From Hamiltosporidium tvaerminnensis (Eukaryota; Microsporidia; Dubosqiidae), in the NCBI GenBank assembly GCA_022605425.2, contig CM061246.1, positions 310,001-374,000 of the forward strand: a stretch of DNA of 64,000 nt, in the 5' to 3' direction. The position numbers and the translations under genes were made by a program. This document shows positions 22,186-34,639 of the stretch, piece by piece; position 1 is the first letter of the stretch, and the number at the start of each line of letters is the position of its first letter. The notes below the pieces were generated by a model. That model made no database searches. It was not told the origin of the DNA and was given only the letters and a program-made list of their open reading frames with translations.

Positions 22186-25100
22186 TAAAATTTATGGGTT
22201 GGAAATAAAAAAAAATTATAAATATTTGAAAAATAAATTAAATTAAATGAAGATAAGAAAATATAAATGATAAGAAAGAAATTGATACTAAAGAAAAGAT
22301 ACAGTAAGTAGAAGATGGTAACAATAAAGAATATTATATTAGATGAATAGATATTATTGATACTAAAGAAAAGATACATTAAGTGAAGATGGTAACTATA
22401 AAGGATAGTAATGATATAATATTCTATTGTATGAATATATATGACAAATAGATGAAAGAAATTAATTTAATAGATTAAAAAAATTAGAATAATAAATGGA
22501 TGATTGTATTGGTTTTTTAGAATAATGTATTGATAGTAAAGATATTATAGAGCAATGAATATAAAATAAGAAGTGATAATATCTTGTATTTATGATATTA
22601 TGATGTAAAGAATAAAATAAGAATTAATGATATGAATTGTTTAGGAAATTTAGAAAAAGGTTATAAAACATTGTAAGATCATTGAATAAAATATATATTT
22701 GTTTTACTGCATTCTAAATTATTAAACTAGATATAAGAAAATCCAAAATTTTTATTCTTTAGAAATCTAAAAATAATTTAAATAAATTATTTCACGAAGT
22801 ATATTTCTCTTAAAACTTTTTTATATCTACTGTTTTCGATATGGCTATATATTTAGCAAAAAAAATGGTTTGTTTTGATTATTTGTATTTCCAATAAAAA
22901 CTGTATATTTTATTCGTTACTTTTTTATTTTACATATTCTCTTTTACAATTCAGTACAATACGAATATATGTTGAGAATGAGTTTTTATATTTGTACATT
23001 ACATATTTATGTATATAAATACTGGCCACTTTGCGCTTTAGATTTAGCAGTTTAGCACTTTTGGTTTTGTTTTTTTGTGTACCAGTGTACGCTTTGTTAT
23101 AGTGCTACTGATCAACTTCGTCAAGACTAAGTTCCTTCTTATTCGCTTCTTATATGAATCACTGTATAAAGAAAGACCTTTGAGAGTTTTTTCTGGTTGG
23201 AATTTTTATGAAAATTTATCTAAGTCTTATGATGACAATCAAATGAGCTTAATATAAGTTGCTAGCAAAAAAAATTGGTCACCTGGGAAGATGATTAATA
23301 TCAATAGGAAGGTAAAAATCCGAAAATAAACATATATGATAGGAATGAATAAATATCAGACGCTATTTCTCTTTTAATAAGCCTTCATTCGCTTTAGTTA
23401 CAAAAAAGACAAAAACATCGATGTAAAGCCAAATGTTAATTTTAAGAAAGAAGAAAACAAACCTGTAAAACCGTATAATTTTAAAGTAAAAACCAAGTCT
23501 GTTCCAGTCGTTTGAATCAACGACATCTATAAAAAAACATGTCGCATGACTCGATAGTAATATAGGAAAATCAAGACGGCTCTATCTGCTATTTTGTATA
23601 AACGCTCGTAAACAATAATATTCTCTTACGACACACTTGTGTTTCAAGGCGAACAAGCCGGTTTGATAAGTCCCTATACGTTTCGTTTTTACAGTCATAT
23701 CTACTTTCGCTGAACGGAATATAGCAGAAACTAAAGAAACAACCTCTTCTTGAAGATGTGTTCGAAAAGAAGTATCACCTTGAAGTAGTTCATCCGTATG
23801 AACGAAACAAACTATTCTGGGCAATAATTCCTTTAAAAATTTACGTTTGGGGATGAAACCAATGTCTTTGGGTTCGGACCGTTGAAAAATTGTAGATTTA
23901 TGATTATATGCAGAAATAAAAAGGTTTTCTTCCACAGCCTTTATCTACCATATTAGATTCGAAAGCTATAAGAACTAGAAAAGACAAAATTTATACAAAA
24001 TGCATTACATGTATCACAACCATTGTTAAATAAAGAAGCTGTGGACTATGAAATAATTCACCAACTATATTAGCTCTAATACAGGTTTTATCTCGAGTAT
24101 AAGAGATCAAATTGGCACTACTTTTTCTTTTATATAATACTGTAGGGATGTGCAAGATTACTGTTACCATCTCCAGTGAATCGAATATCTTCATCCTAAT
24201 ACTGTTTTGCTGATTCAAAACAATATTAAAACTTTTTTTGTATCTTTAAAGCCATCTAGATGCGGACGCTTTAAAAAACTTGCCGGAGATAGAAATCACA
24301 TGTTTTGTGATGAAAAAAGAACAAGTAGAATCATATATTTATGATCTTTCAGCGAAAAATTTTACATTTTTAAACTAAAAATTAAAAACGGATATGACAA
24401 TAGTACATAGATGAAGCTGTTTTGAGCTCGTACACGGGTCTAAAGAATTAACTTGAAAAAATCCAGATAATCAGCGGTGAATAACACATATGACTAGCCT
24501 AGTTCCTTTAATTAAAATATTTTCAGCATATAAAATACAATGGCGTATAAAAGAAGCAAGATAGTTTAAATTCTTTAAACAAGATATTTTATAAAGATAG
24601 AGATCTGAAAAACTGCAAGAGACATAAATACAGATAGGGTTTTCTGAAGATCGTACCAGGTAAGCCCATATCATAATTACGCACCTATCTCACACTATAA
24701 AACAATCAAAAAAGTTTAGAAAAGAATCTAAGGCTGTAATCCAGATATACACTATGCATTACAGATTCAGAATTCTCCTAAAATGAAATATAACTACATG
24801 AAAAAACTGTATTTAATAAAAGAACCGGTGCCGTTAATAACCGAAATATATAAATCTTAAACGCTTCTCATAGTATGTTTCGGCCTGTATCCGCATCTTC
24901 AATAGAAAAAAGTTACTATATTTATTATATAAGATTATGTATTCTCAAATAAGGTATTGATTTTTTTGTTAAAAATATTTATACCAATATCTGAAATCTT
25001 TAATCAAACGATGTGGTATAAAAATTATAATAAATTCAAATCCTATTTCGAACCAAGAAACTTATTCACATACAAATCTTGAAAATGATGCATTGATCAA

Positions 25101-27321
25101 TTTAATACAGCAATTCATATTCCGCCACAAATTCTAAAAAAAGCTATTTTTCTGTCGTTTCTTGTGTTTCTAATATTTTTAGTTTAAAAAAATGCAAATA
25201 AGCTGTAAAACAAAACAAAATACATTTTTGAAAGTAAAAGAATAAAAAGTGAAATACGGCTTCTAAAATAAAAAAAAAGTATGTTAAGAAATAATCTTCA
25301 ATTATTCATGTTTTTATGAACATGAGTTTATTCTAAATGATAATACTTCTTAATGCAAATTTTGTAAAAACCTTTTTAATTTTCTGTTAAATTTTACTAT
25401 AAATCCTTAACAGCTTCTTTTCGTAAAAATTTCCGAAGCTTTTCTACTATAAACCAATGGTTTTGCTTGAATTCATCTGTTGAGAAATGTAAAAATCAAT
25501 CTTTAAAAAAATCACATATTCAGAATTAAATTTTAAGAAAAATATGTGTAGATTCACATTATATTTCATACGAGCCACATATAAAACTCTATTATTAAGC
25601 GACACTGTTAGAAGAATATCGCGTTACAATATTCTTTACACTATATATCTAGTTTATTTCTATCAAATAGCATCCTTATGTTTTGATCCCTATGTTACAG
25701 ATAATAATTTACTTCAGAGCAAGAAAAATATTTCTAAATAAATTAAATCTTCAGTATTTTTCCACTATTATTGCTAATACCATCTATAAAGCCTTACTTA
25801 TCGTTTTTATTAGTAGCTCTGCTACGAATCTTATTTTAGCTGACATTATTTTTTTGTATATAGTCATTTATCTTTTTTTAACAATATATTTTCAGATATC
25901 TCACATGTTAGATACAATTTTCAATTATATCTCTTAAATTTTCTTTGATTTTTTGGGCACTTCACTCTTTCGTTAATAAAAGAAATGATATAATCGACAC
26001 ATACTTGTTTCATTCGTGTTTACAAACTCTTTCTATCAGCTGCATATAGAACATCAGATACATTTATAAGAAAAATAATATTTAGAAAGAGCCTTCGCAA
26101 ACTTTCTGCCGACTTTGCTTTCTTTAACAACGTAATGTGTTCAACCAGAAAGTCTAAGTATTTCTACAAAGCCTTAATAATCCATTGAGTACCCTCACCA
26201 TCTATACGATATATCCATACCTTTTCCAACATAAAAAATTATGATAATATCTCTATTACCTAATAATACATACTGATCATCTTTATATTTTTGAACAAAA
26301 TCATATATTCTTTCTTATTTAAACCTAATTATACATACTGATAATTGTATAACCGTATTCTTTACACTATATGACCCAAGAAGTGTATAGAGACAATACT
26401 CTTGGCAAGTATCATCCTAACATAATATCTACATCACTTCTTTATTTATGTTATCAGACTCTGTTGTATATACCTTGCCATATTCAATATAAATTATATC
26501 AATTACAAATTCAAAAACCTATTTTTCTAATTTAAATTCATGTTAATAAATATGTTTTCCTTAATCTACAGATATTTCAAATCCTCAATATTATATTTTC
26601 TACTTTATACTTCTATTTTATATTTAATCTCAGTTTTGAACCAGTAATTAATTTCGAATGAGTTCGAAAATGAAATATTTACTTTCTAAACAATAAGTTT
26701 TCTATTCTCAAAATTTACCTATAAATTAGGCAATAAAAGTGTAAAATAACTAAAAAAATATACAAAAATACCAAAAGCTCTACAAACGTTCTACAAATGT
26801 TCTACAACTGTTATAAAAACGTTCTACAAATTTTATACAAAAGCTATACAAATGTTATAAAAACGTTCTACGAATTTTCTACAAATTTTCTACAAATGTT
26901 TTAAAACAGTTCTACAAATTTTATAAAATGTGTAATAATATACAGTTTTTTACAAATTTTCTACAAAAGTAAAAATATGTACAATTATTTCATAGCTCTA
27001 ACCACTAAAATATTTAATTATAAATCCATACCCCACATCACGAATTTACTTTACAAAATAAATTCAAAACCTAAAATAACCAAGAATTCACTGTATATGT
27101 CACAAGTATTATTTTATTATAAATTATACTTTAATTGAATCTGTTATTTATACTTCAATGTAAACCAAAAAAAAGATTAAATTGTGAGGAAATTTAATAA
27201 GATAATAATTAAATATAGAAAGATAAGATAATAATTTAATAATTAATTAAGTTAATATAGAAAGATAGGATAATAAAGAAATATAAGATAATAATTAAAT
27301 ATAGAAAGATAATCATAATAA
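22186..27321. other. Long gene-poor stretch with degenerate repeats
   Basis: No gene could be supported in about 5 kb. A 75-base unit is repeated twice at 22,282-22,430 (starts TTGATACTAAAGAAAAGATA). Open stretches such as 23,582-23,935 (minus, 117 codons) and 25,544-25,937 show no recognised motif, no upstream CCC tract and no second copy. From about 26,770 to 26,970 a decayed array of TTCTACAAAT-like units occurs, and 27,180-27,320 repeats AGATAATAATTAAATATAGA. The region is most likely old transposon or gene remains. Confidence 0.5.
26770..26970. repeat. Degenerate TTCTACAAAT-type short tandem repeats
   Basis: About fifteen copies of a 10-14-base motif, TTCTACAAAT or TTATAAAAACG variants, follow one another with irregular spacing. 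It is a decayed simple array rather than a CRISPR, since no constant repeat/spacer structure exists. Confidence 0.6.
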
Positions 27322-28210
27322 AAAAACTTTTTACTTAGCAATGAGTGTGTGAAACTGATGTGAAGATCATTGTTTAGATTTTTAATGGAAATAAAACCAA
27401 AATAAATTTTCAATTATTCCATGAGTGAGTATATAAGAAGAAGAAGATCTATGAAATGGCGAAACTTTTTCTAACAAATTTATTTTGTAGTTTTTTATGT
27501 AACTAAATTAAAGATTACAATTATTTTGTATATAATTGCTATGTAAAAGCATGGAAACCTCTTTTTCTAACAAATTTATTTTGTAGTTTTTTATGTAACT
27601 AAATTAAAGATTACAATTATTTTGTATATAATTGCTATGTAAAAGCATGGAAACCTCTTTTTCTAACAAATTTATTTGTAGTTTTTTATGTAACTAAATT
27701 AAAGATTACAATTATTTTGTATATAATTGCTATGTAAAAGCATGGAAACCTAGCCTTACTCATTCGTTTAGAAGACTTTACGTATGGGTGATATTAAAAA
27801 TAAAAAAATATTAAAGACAGAAAAACCAAATAACAGGTTATACCTGTTTATATTACATTGTAACCTTTAAATAACCGATTAAGTCATTGAAATAAATCTT
27901 ATCTAAGAGTATATGAGGTTAATAAAGTGTAATTTAAATAGAAATACTGTATAGTCTTAAAGGAAAGTCTAAAATAGTCTTAAAACCACCACACTTCATG
28001 TACCAAACATTAAACTAATTTTAATTAATTTCCTTACTTATTTATTTGAATATAAACACCTCTTAGATGAAAGGCTTTAAGATTTATGTATTTTAAGAGT
28101 TGTAGATAAGTATTAAGAGAACATTTATTTATGTTAAACCTAGAACTGTGTAAATATCACGGGAAAAAAACCATTGCCACTCTTTTTAAAGCTGTTAGTA
28201 TTATTTATCA
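27322..28210 (+). mobile_element. R1 interspersed repeat, copy b, with internal triplication
   Basis: It matches the other R1 copies from ATAACC/ATAATC at its start, through the TTAGCAATGAGTGTGTGAAAC block, to GTTAAACCTAGAACTGTG and a decayed terminal tail. A 96-base internal segment is present three times in tandem (27,465-27,751), the other copies having it once. Differences from copies c and d are dominated by G to A and C to T changes, so this is an old copy. Its 3' end abuts the target duplication of copy c, which inserted in the opposite orientation. Confidence 0.82.
27465..27751 (+). repeat. 96-bp tandem triplication inside R1 copy b
   Basis: Units start at 27,465, 27,561 and 27,657 with CTTTTTCTAACAAATTTATT; the third lacks one T. 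They are almost identical, so the amplification is far younger than the insertion of the element. Confidence 0.93.
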
Positions 28211-28224
28211 TTACATCATAAGAC
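28211..28224. repeat. Target-site duplication of R1 copy c, left
   Basis: ATTACATCATAAGA is identical to 28,952-28,965. Confidence 0.88.
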
Positions 28225-28951
28225 TTTATTTAAAAGTATCACATCCTTTTAAAATAGTGGCAAGTGTTTCATTTGTTTTCATGACATTAACGCAGTTCTA
28301 GGTTTAACATAAATAACTGCTACCCCAACACTCCATCGGTAACCCCTGCAATACCTACGTCCCAAAGCTTTTCATCTACGGTGTGTAGAACCTAATTAAT
28401 AGGCGAGGCAGTTGCCCGGAGTTCGTTAATGTCCGTTGCATGGAGTGTTATCGAAGGCCGAAGCCCCCCCTGGGCTCCCCCAAGACTATGTAGCATTCCC
28501 ACTTACTCTACACTTTCTGAACCCAATAAACTTCTAGCTAAGATATATTTCAGAGATTTACATTAGGTCCACCTAGACACTGCAATGTCATACCAACAGG
28601 TATAACCTGCTACTTAGCTCTCCCGGCTTTTAATGGGTTTTATTTTTATATTTCCCAGGCGCTAAGTCTTCTAACCTGAGTGAGCAAGGTTAGGTTTCCA
28701 TGCTTTTACATGGCAATTACCTACATGTTCAGCTGCGGTCTGCAATATAGTTACATTAGAAACACAAAATATATTTGTAGAAAAAGTTTCTCCATTTCTT
28801 AGACCTCTCCTCTTCATAACAACTCCCATGGAACAACCAAAGATGTAGTGTGGTTTTATTCCCACTAAAAATCCAAACAATGATCTCACACCAGTTTCAC
28901 ACACTCATTGCCAAGCAGAAAGTTTTTTATGTGGTTATCCTCCCTCCACCT
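28225..28951 (-). mobile_element. R1 interspersed repeat, copy c, with target duplication
   Basis: This 727-base copy is flanked by the 14-bp direct repeat ATTACATCATAAGA (28,211-28,224 and 28,952-28,965), so it moved as a discrete unit. Read on the minus strand it begins GTGGAGGGAGGATAACCAC, which can pair its ends (GTGG/CCAC), and ends ACTTTTAAATAAAG. Internal hairpins are visible: CCATG-TAAAAG-CATGG, CAGGT-TAT-ACCTG, ATACC-TGTT-GGTAT and AGCCC-AGGGG-GGGCT. It is markedly more GC-rich than its surroundings. It has no RT, no terminal inverted repeats and no ATG-started frame of note, so a SINE-like or otherwise non-autonomous retroposon is the best call. Confidence 0.85.
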
Positions 28952-28965
28952 ATTACATCATAAGA
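28952..28965. repeat. Target-site duplication of R1 copy c, right
   Basis: It is identical to 28,211-28,224 and defines the 5' end of the copy. Confidence 0.88.
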
Positions 28966-29039
28966 AATATTAAATTTATTTTAAAAAATCACTTAAATAT
29001 TTCTTATAAATAACACCCTTATAGATATAAGTATTTAAA

Positions 29040-29222
29040 ATATCAAATAAAAGACTCTAAACATAACCCTTTAAACATACAAATAAAACATAAACCCTTT
29101 AAATACTATTAATTATAAATATCACCCTTTAAATACTACTAATTGTAAATAACACCCTTTAAATACTACTAATACTAAACAAAACCCTTTAAATACTACT
29201 AATACTAAATAACACCCCTTTA
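29040..29222. repeat. 31-33-bp tandem repeat next to the TOP2 stop
   Basis: Four to five units built on ACCCTTTAAATACTACTAAT follow one another and end a few bases before the topoisomerase II stop codon, so they fall in its 3' untranslated region. Units differ at a few positions. Confidence 0.8.
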
Positions 29223-29225
29223 TCC

Positions 29226-32200
29226 CTACTCACTCTCGTCAGATAATATAACATTATATTTCTCCCAAGGCTTCTCCTTCTTACCACTAATCTTCCTCTT
29301 CTTAACACCCTCATCACTACTAAGTATATCTTTATCAATAATTGTCTTAGTAGTCTTACTAGTCTTATTACTTGATTTAGACTTAGTATCCTTAGTACTA
29401 CTCTTACTAACAATATCCCTACTACCCTTACTCACACTCCCCCCACCACTACTCCCACCACACCTATTACCACCCCTTCTATTCCTACACTCATCCTCAT
29501 ACATCCTATCCTCTTCATTACACACCTTATCATACTCACACATAAACCTATAAATATCTTCTTTCCATAATTCCTTATGACTTTTACTTAATAACTCTTC
29601 ATACTCTTTCTTTTTATTTTTATATTCTTTTTCTAATTTATCTACTCTTTCCACCGTAAGACTTAACAACTGCATACCAAGCAAATAATCAAAAGCATCA
29701 GGATTAAGGGTGTTAGTATTGTTGTTTGTAGGGGTGTTGTTAGTATTGTTAGTAGTATTGTTATTAGGGTTGTTATTACTAGTATTGTTACTAGTATTGT
29801 TATTACTAGTATTGTTATTACTAGTACTTGTATTACTAGTATTGTTATTACTATCACCTACTATATCATCACCCACACCTATATCATCACCCACACCTAT
29901 ATCACCCACCACATCAATACCTATATCACCCACCACATTATCACCCCCACCTAAACCCACTATCTTATCACCTATAATACCTACATACCCTTTACACTTT
30001 AACTCATTAACTACCTCTTCTCTACTTCTCTTACAAATAACAATACTACCATTAATAACCTCTTTAATAAATCTTACTTTATTAGAAACCTTTATTAATT
30101 CTTTAATTAACACCTTTAATAAATATTCTTTTCTTTTTACATATAAATTAAGTCTTACACTACAAAATTCTAATAAAATATCTTTTACATTTTCATATTT
30201 CTTTATATTTCCTTTATAATCAAAACAAACCATATTGTTAGTACTTATATTAGAAATAAGCTTAAGTTTTTTAAGAACAGTGGGGTTGTTATTATTATTG
30301 TTAGTATTGTTAGTATAAGGGTTGTTAGTATAAGGGTTGTTAGTATAAGGGTTGTTATTACTCTTATTACTAGTAGTCTTATTGTTACTCTTATTACTAG
30401 TATTACCACTAGTATTACTCTTATTACCACTAGTATTACCACTAGTATTACTCTTATTACTACTACTGTTACTACTACTACTCTTACTCTTATTACCACT
30501 AGTATTACCACTAGTATTACCACTAGTATTACTCTTACTACCACCACCACTACTACTACTAACACCCCTACTACTACTAACACCCCTACCACCACTCATT
30601 ATACTACTGTCCGTTATACTAAAATACACTGTCTTCTCTGTATGATACTCTTTAAAATCTTTTACTACTCCTTCTGTTACTAAAGATTCTAAATATTCTT
30701 TATAAGGTTGTGTCCATACACCTAAAGGTAATTCAGTTATATCTATAGAAGTATCAGATTGAGTATAACACCCAGAGACTCTATAGCGTGTAGGGGGTGT
30801 AGTATTGTTACTTATGTTGTTATTGTTAGTATTAGTAGTGTTGCTAGTATTAGTAGTGTTGTTACTTATGTTACTTATGTTGTTACTTATGTTGTTATTA
30901 CTTATGTTATTGTTACTACTTACATCTAATCTACTAACATCCAATCTATTACTACCATCTAATCTACTATTACTACTAATACCACCCACACTACCCACAC
31001 TACCCACCACCTCCTCCTCTATACTACCCTTGAATCCTCTATACCATGGTCTCATATCTGTAACACCTCTACCTTCAATAACATTAAGTACATTACTAAC
31101 AACATCTCTAACACTATAATTAGGTATCTGTGTTGACCAACCTGTACCTATACCTTCTGTACCATTAACAAGTATTAAAGGTATAATAGGTACATAATAA
31201 GTAGGTTCTATACTTTGATTATCTTCTATATTATATATTAATAAAGGATCATCTAAATTAATAAAAAGAAATCTTGTTAATGGATTAAGACATGTATATA
31301 TATATCTACTACTAGCAGCATCTTTACCTCCTAAAATACGAGTACCGAATTGACCATTAGGCATAAGTAAATTAATATTATTACTTCCTACAAAATCATG
31401 TGCAAGATTTATTATAGTAGAACAAAGACTTTGTTCACCATGGTGATATGCAGAGTGTTCTGATACGTAACCAGCAAGTTGTGCTACTTTTATTTCTTGT
31501 TGTAGATTACGTTTAAAACAAGAAAAAAGTACTTTTCTTTGTCCTGGTTTTAAACCATCTATCATGTTAGGTATACTTCTAATGTTATCTGCCATACTAA
31601 ATAATATGAGTTCTTTATTTACAAAATCTGAAATACTTATTTTTGTAAAACTATTATCTAAATATGTACCAATTATAAGGTTTTTTAACCATATTTTTCT
31701 ATTATCTGCTTTTTTTTTATTAAATGCCAAATCTATCAATTCACTATCAATAGATGTCAAACTTTTAAAATTTTTGACATGTTTTGACAGATTAGAAAAG
31801 TACATTTTAGCATCTAAAGAGGTAGAAGTACCAAGACCCTTATAATACTTAACAGAGTAGTTAGTATTGTTGTTGGTATTGGTTGTATTGGTATTTGGTA
31901 TTGTTGGTGGTATTGTTGGTGGTTGTAGGGTTAGTATTGTTACTAGTAAGGTTGTTTGTATTGTTACTAGTATTGTTATTAGTATTGTTACTACTACCAC
32001 CCACTCCCCTAACCCATGACTCATACTCGGGTATCGTAAAGAAATCTAAAACACTTTTATTCTTAAAAGTAACCCTAACAATAGGTGTTATAAATTCCTG
32101 TAAAAATCCTTCAATTTTTAACAAGGAAGGATAAAAAACATCTAAAAAATTAATAATTAACCCCTTTATATGACTACCATCATGATCTTGATCAGTCATA

Positions 32201-34251
32201 ATCATAACATGTCCATATCTTAAAGATTCTGTATTTAAATATACTTTATTATGTTGTAACCCTAATATTTTCTTAATATTACTTATTTCTAAATTATCCA
32301 TTATTTGTTTACAATTAGCTTCTCTTACATTTAAAAGTTTACCTCTTAAAGGAAATACTCCATATAAATCTCTACCTACTACTGATAACCCTGCTACTGC
32401 TAATGCTTTAGCACTATCTCCTTCTGTAAGTATTAATGTACATTTATTACTTTGTTTAGTACCTGCTAAATTAGCATCATCTAATTTAGGAATACCATTT
32501 AATCTAACACTTTTATTACCATCACTCTTCTTCATTTGTACATTTTGTTTAGCTTTTGCATAAATAGAAACTCTTTCTAAAATATTTGAATTTTTTATAA
32601 TATTTTTTATAAATTCTGTTATTGGATAACATTTACTACCAAAACTACTCATACGTAATGTTAAACATTCTTTAGTTTGACTATCAAATGTAGGATTTTC
32701 TATACTACAATTTATAAATATAAAAATATTACTTTTTACTTGAAATGGTTTTATTTCTAAAGATTTATCTTTCTTTTTAATTTGTTCTATTATAGGTTCT
32801 ATTATTTGTTCTAATACATGATTTACATGTGTACCACCTTTTGTAGTACAAATACCGTTAACAAAAGAAACATTTTGAAATTGGTCATCACTAAGCATAA
32901 AAGCTATTTCCCACCTATCATTAACAACAGAGTGAACAATAGTATTATTTGATTGGTTGGATTGGTTGGTGGATTGGTTGTTATTGTTGTTATAGGTGGT
33001 ATTGGATTGGTTGTTGTTATTATTACCATCTAACATCCTATTACTGTTATTACTATCCAACTTACCATTATCCACATTACCATCCACACCTACACTATCA
33101 CCCACGCTAATATCATATAATCCTATACTCTCACTTGTTATACCTTTATTACTATATAATCCTATATATTGTTTAAAATTTTTAATTTCTATACGTTGAT
33201 TATTAAGATATACTTTAACATTCTTAAGTATACCTGCCATATCATATACACGTTTATAAAGTAAAGAAAGTATATCTTTATCTAAAAAAGACATATTAAA
33301 ACGTAATAAATCTGGTATAAAAGTAATTTTAGTATAAGAAGTACCTTTATACTGTGTAATAACAGGTGGATGTATTAATGACATATTATTTTCATATATT
33401 TGTATATATTTCTTATTAAAAGAAGTTGTTTCTACTGTAAATTTAGTAGAAAATATGTTACAAAGTTTTGCTCCATAACCATTACGACCACCTGTTATTT
33501 TCTTTTCTGTATCATCATAATTTGAAGAAGTGTGTAAATGTCCAAATATAAGTTCTGGAATATAAATTTTTTCTTTTTTATGTATTTGTATTGGAATACC
33601 TTCACCGTTGTTGTATATTGATATTGAAGTAGGGGTTATGTTTACTTTTAGTATTGACATAGAAGAATCTCTTGTTTTATTGTCTGCTGCATTTACAAGT
33701 ATTTCATCAAATATTTTGTAAAGACCGGGGACATAAGTAATTTGTTGTAAGGATATTTTCTTAGTAGTGATAGGGGTAGATGATATTGTGTTAGTATTAG
33801 TATTTGATATGTTGTTAGTATTTGATATGTTGTTTAGATAGTTGTTGTTTAGATTGTTGTTGTTATTATTGTTATTAGTAGTACTGTTATAAGTATCACT
33901 GTTATTATTGTTATTAGTACCACTGTTATAAGTACCACTGTTATTATTAGTACCACAATTGTTAATACTACTATTGTTAATACCACTATTGTTAGATATC
34001 TCACATATGTCGTCACTGTTGATAATAATATCTTCTACGTTCCAATCTACACTTGTTGGTTCTATTGGTTGTTCTGTGAGAACAAAGAGTGTTTGTGTTT
34101 CTTTTTCAATGGATCCGATGTATGTGTCGGGTCGGTGTAAAATATGTTCAAGTGGTGTTTTCTTCTGGTAAAGATCTTCAAGTGTTTTGGTGTTTTTTGT
34201 GTTTTCCATTATTTTTTTGAAATCGACTTTGGGGTTTTTGTTTTTTGGCAT
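29226..34251 (-). CDS. TOP2: DNA topoisomerase II, split by one frameshift
   Basis: Type IIA topoisomerase passes one DNA duplex through another using ATP. The first frame (34,251 to 31,861) holds the GHKL ATPase (EILVNAADN, GRNGYGAKLCNI), the transducer, and TOPRIM (EGDSAKALA, PLRGKLLNVREA, DQDHDGSHI). The second (used to 29,226) resumes at YSVKYYKGLGTST and holds the breakage-reunion domain, with catalytic Tyr in SRYIYT (codon 31,302-31,304), then a Lys/Ser-rich tail. The frames differ by one base, explained by an extra T in the run at 31,894-31,896 within an Asn/Thr-coding repeat. All catalytic motifs are intact, so a sequencing error or allele-specific indel is likelier than a dead gene. 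Long Asn/Thr/Ser inserts bring the total to about 1,670 residues, above yeast length. Confidence 0.95.
31880..31990 (-). repeat. AAC/ACN low-complexity tract carrying the TOP2 frameshift
   Basis: In the coding sense this is an irregular array of AACAATACT-type units encoding Asn and Thr. It lies between the TOPRIM segment ending IPEYESWVRG and the KYYKGLG segment, where yeast-type enzymes have a short linker. The single-base shift lies in a three-T run at 31,894-31,896. The tract is expandable and error-prone, both for polymerase and for sequencing. Confidence 0.85.
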
Positions 34252-34359
34252 TTTTTTATGTTTTTTTTTGTGTTTTTATGTTTTTTTTTTTATGTTTTTA
34301 GAAAAAAAGGAAGGATGAAACATATTTGTAATGGAAAGTGGAATTATGATATGTTAAAG

Positions 34360-34625
34360 GGGTGTTAGTGGATATGAGTAGTGTATAGGGGTGTTATTAA
34401 AGGAATGGTAAGGGGTGTTAGAGATAAGGATAGTAAAGAAGGGGGTGTTAGTAACAGTAGTAGTTATAAGGATAGTAAAGAGGGGGTGTTAGTAATAGAG
34501 GGGTGTTAGAGATAAGGATAGTAAAGAAGGGGGTGTTAGTAATAAGGATAGTAAAGAGTGTGTTAGTAACAGTATACATGATTATAAGGGTGTTAGCTAT
34601 ATAATAAATAGTAATGAAATAAATG
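34360..34625. repeat. Imperfect GGGGTGTTAG/AAGGATAGTAAAG repeats
   Basis: Irregular repeats combining GGGTGTTAGTAAT and AAGGATAGTAAAGA lead into the 10-bp array downstream. They lie 110-370 bases upstream of the TOP2 start. Confidence 0.8.
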
Positions 34626-34639
34626 GTAGTATAATAGAT

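Noticed and set aside
23582-23935. 117-codon minus-strand frame
   Set aside because: No recognised motif, no upstream CCC tract, no paralog; kept only as a possible remnant.
26340-26480. Possible LTR (repeat of TTCTTTACACTATAT at 25,637 and 26,350)
   Set aside because: The match is about 15 bases, with no polyprotein, primer site or second terminal repeat.
26770-26970. CRISPR-like array
   Set aside because: Units are short, degenerate and without constant spacing, and the sequence is eukaryotic.
28671-28904. 77-codon frame in R1 copy c, also open in copy d (40,345-40,578)
   Set aside because: It opens with GTG, the nearby ATG frame stops after three codons, and copies a and b are interrupted. 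The identity is explained by copy youth.
29710-31119. Leu/Val-rich plus-strand frames
   Set aside because: Antisense of the Asn/Thr/Ser inserts of topoisomerase II.
31861-32024. Programmed +1 frameshift in topoisomerase II
   Set aside because: No known slippery site or stimulatory structure is evident; a one-base indel in a short T run of a repeat is simpler.
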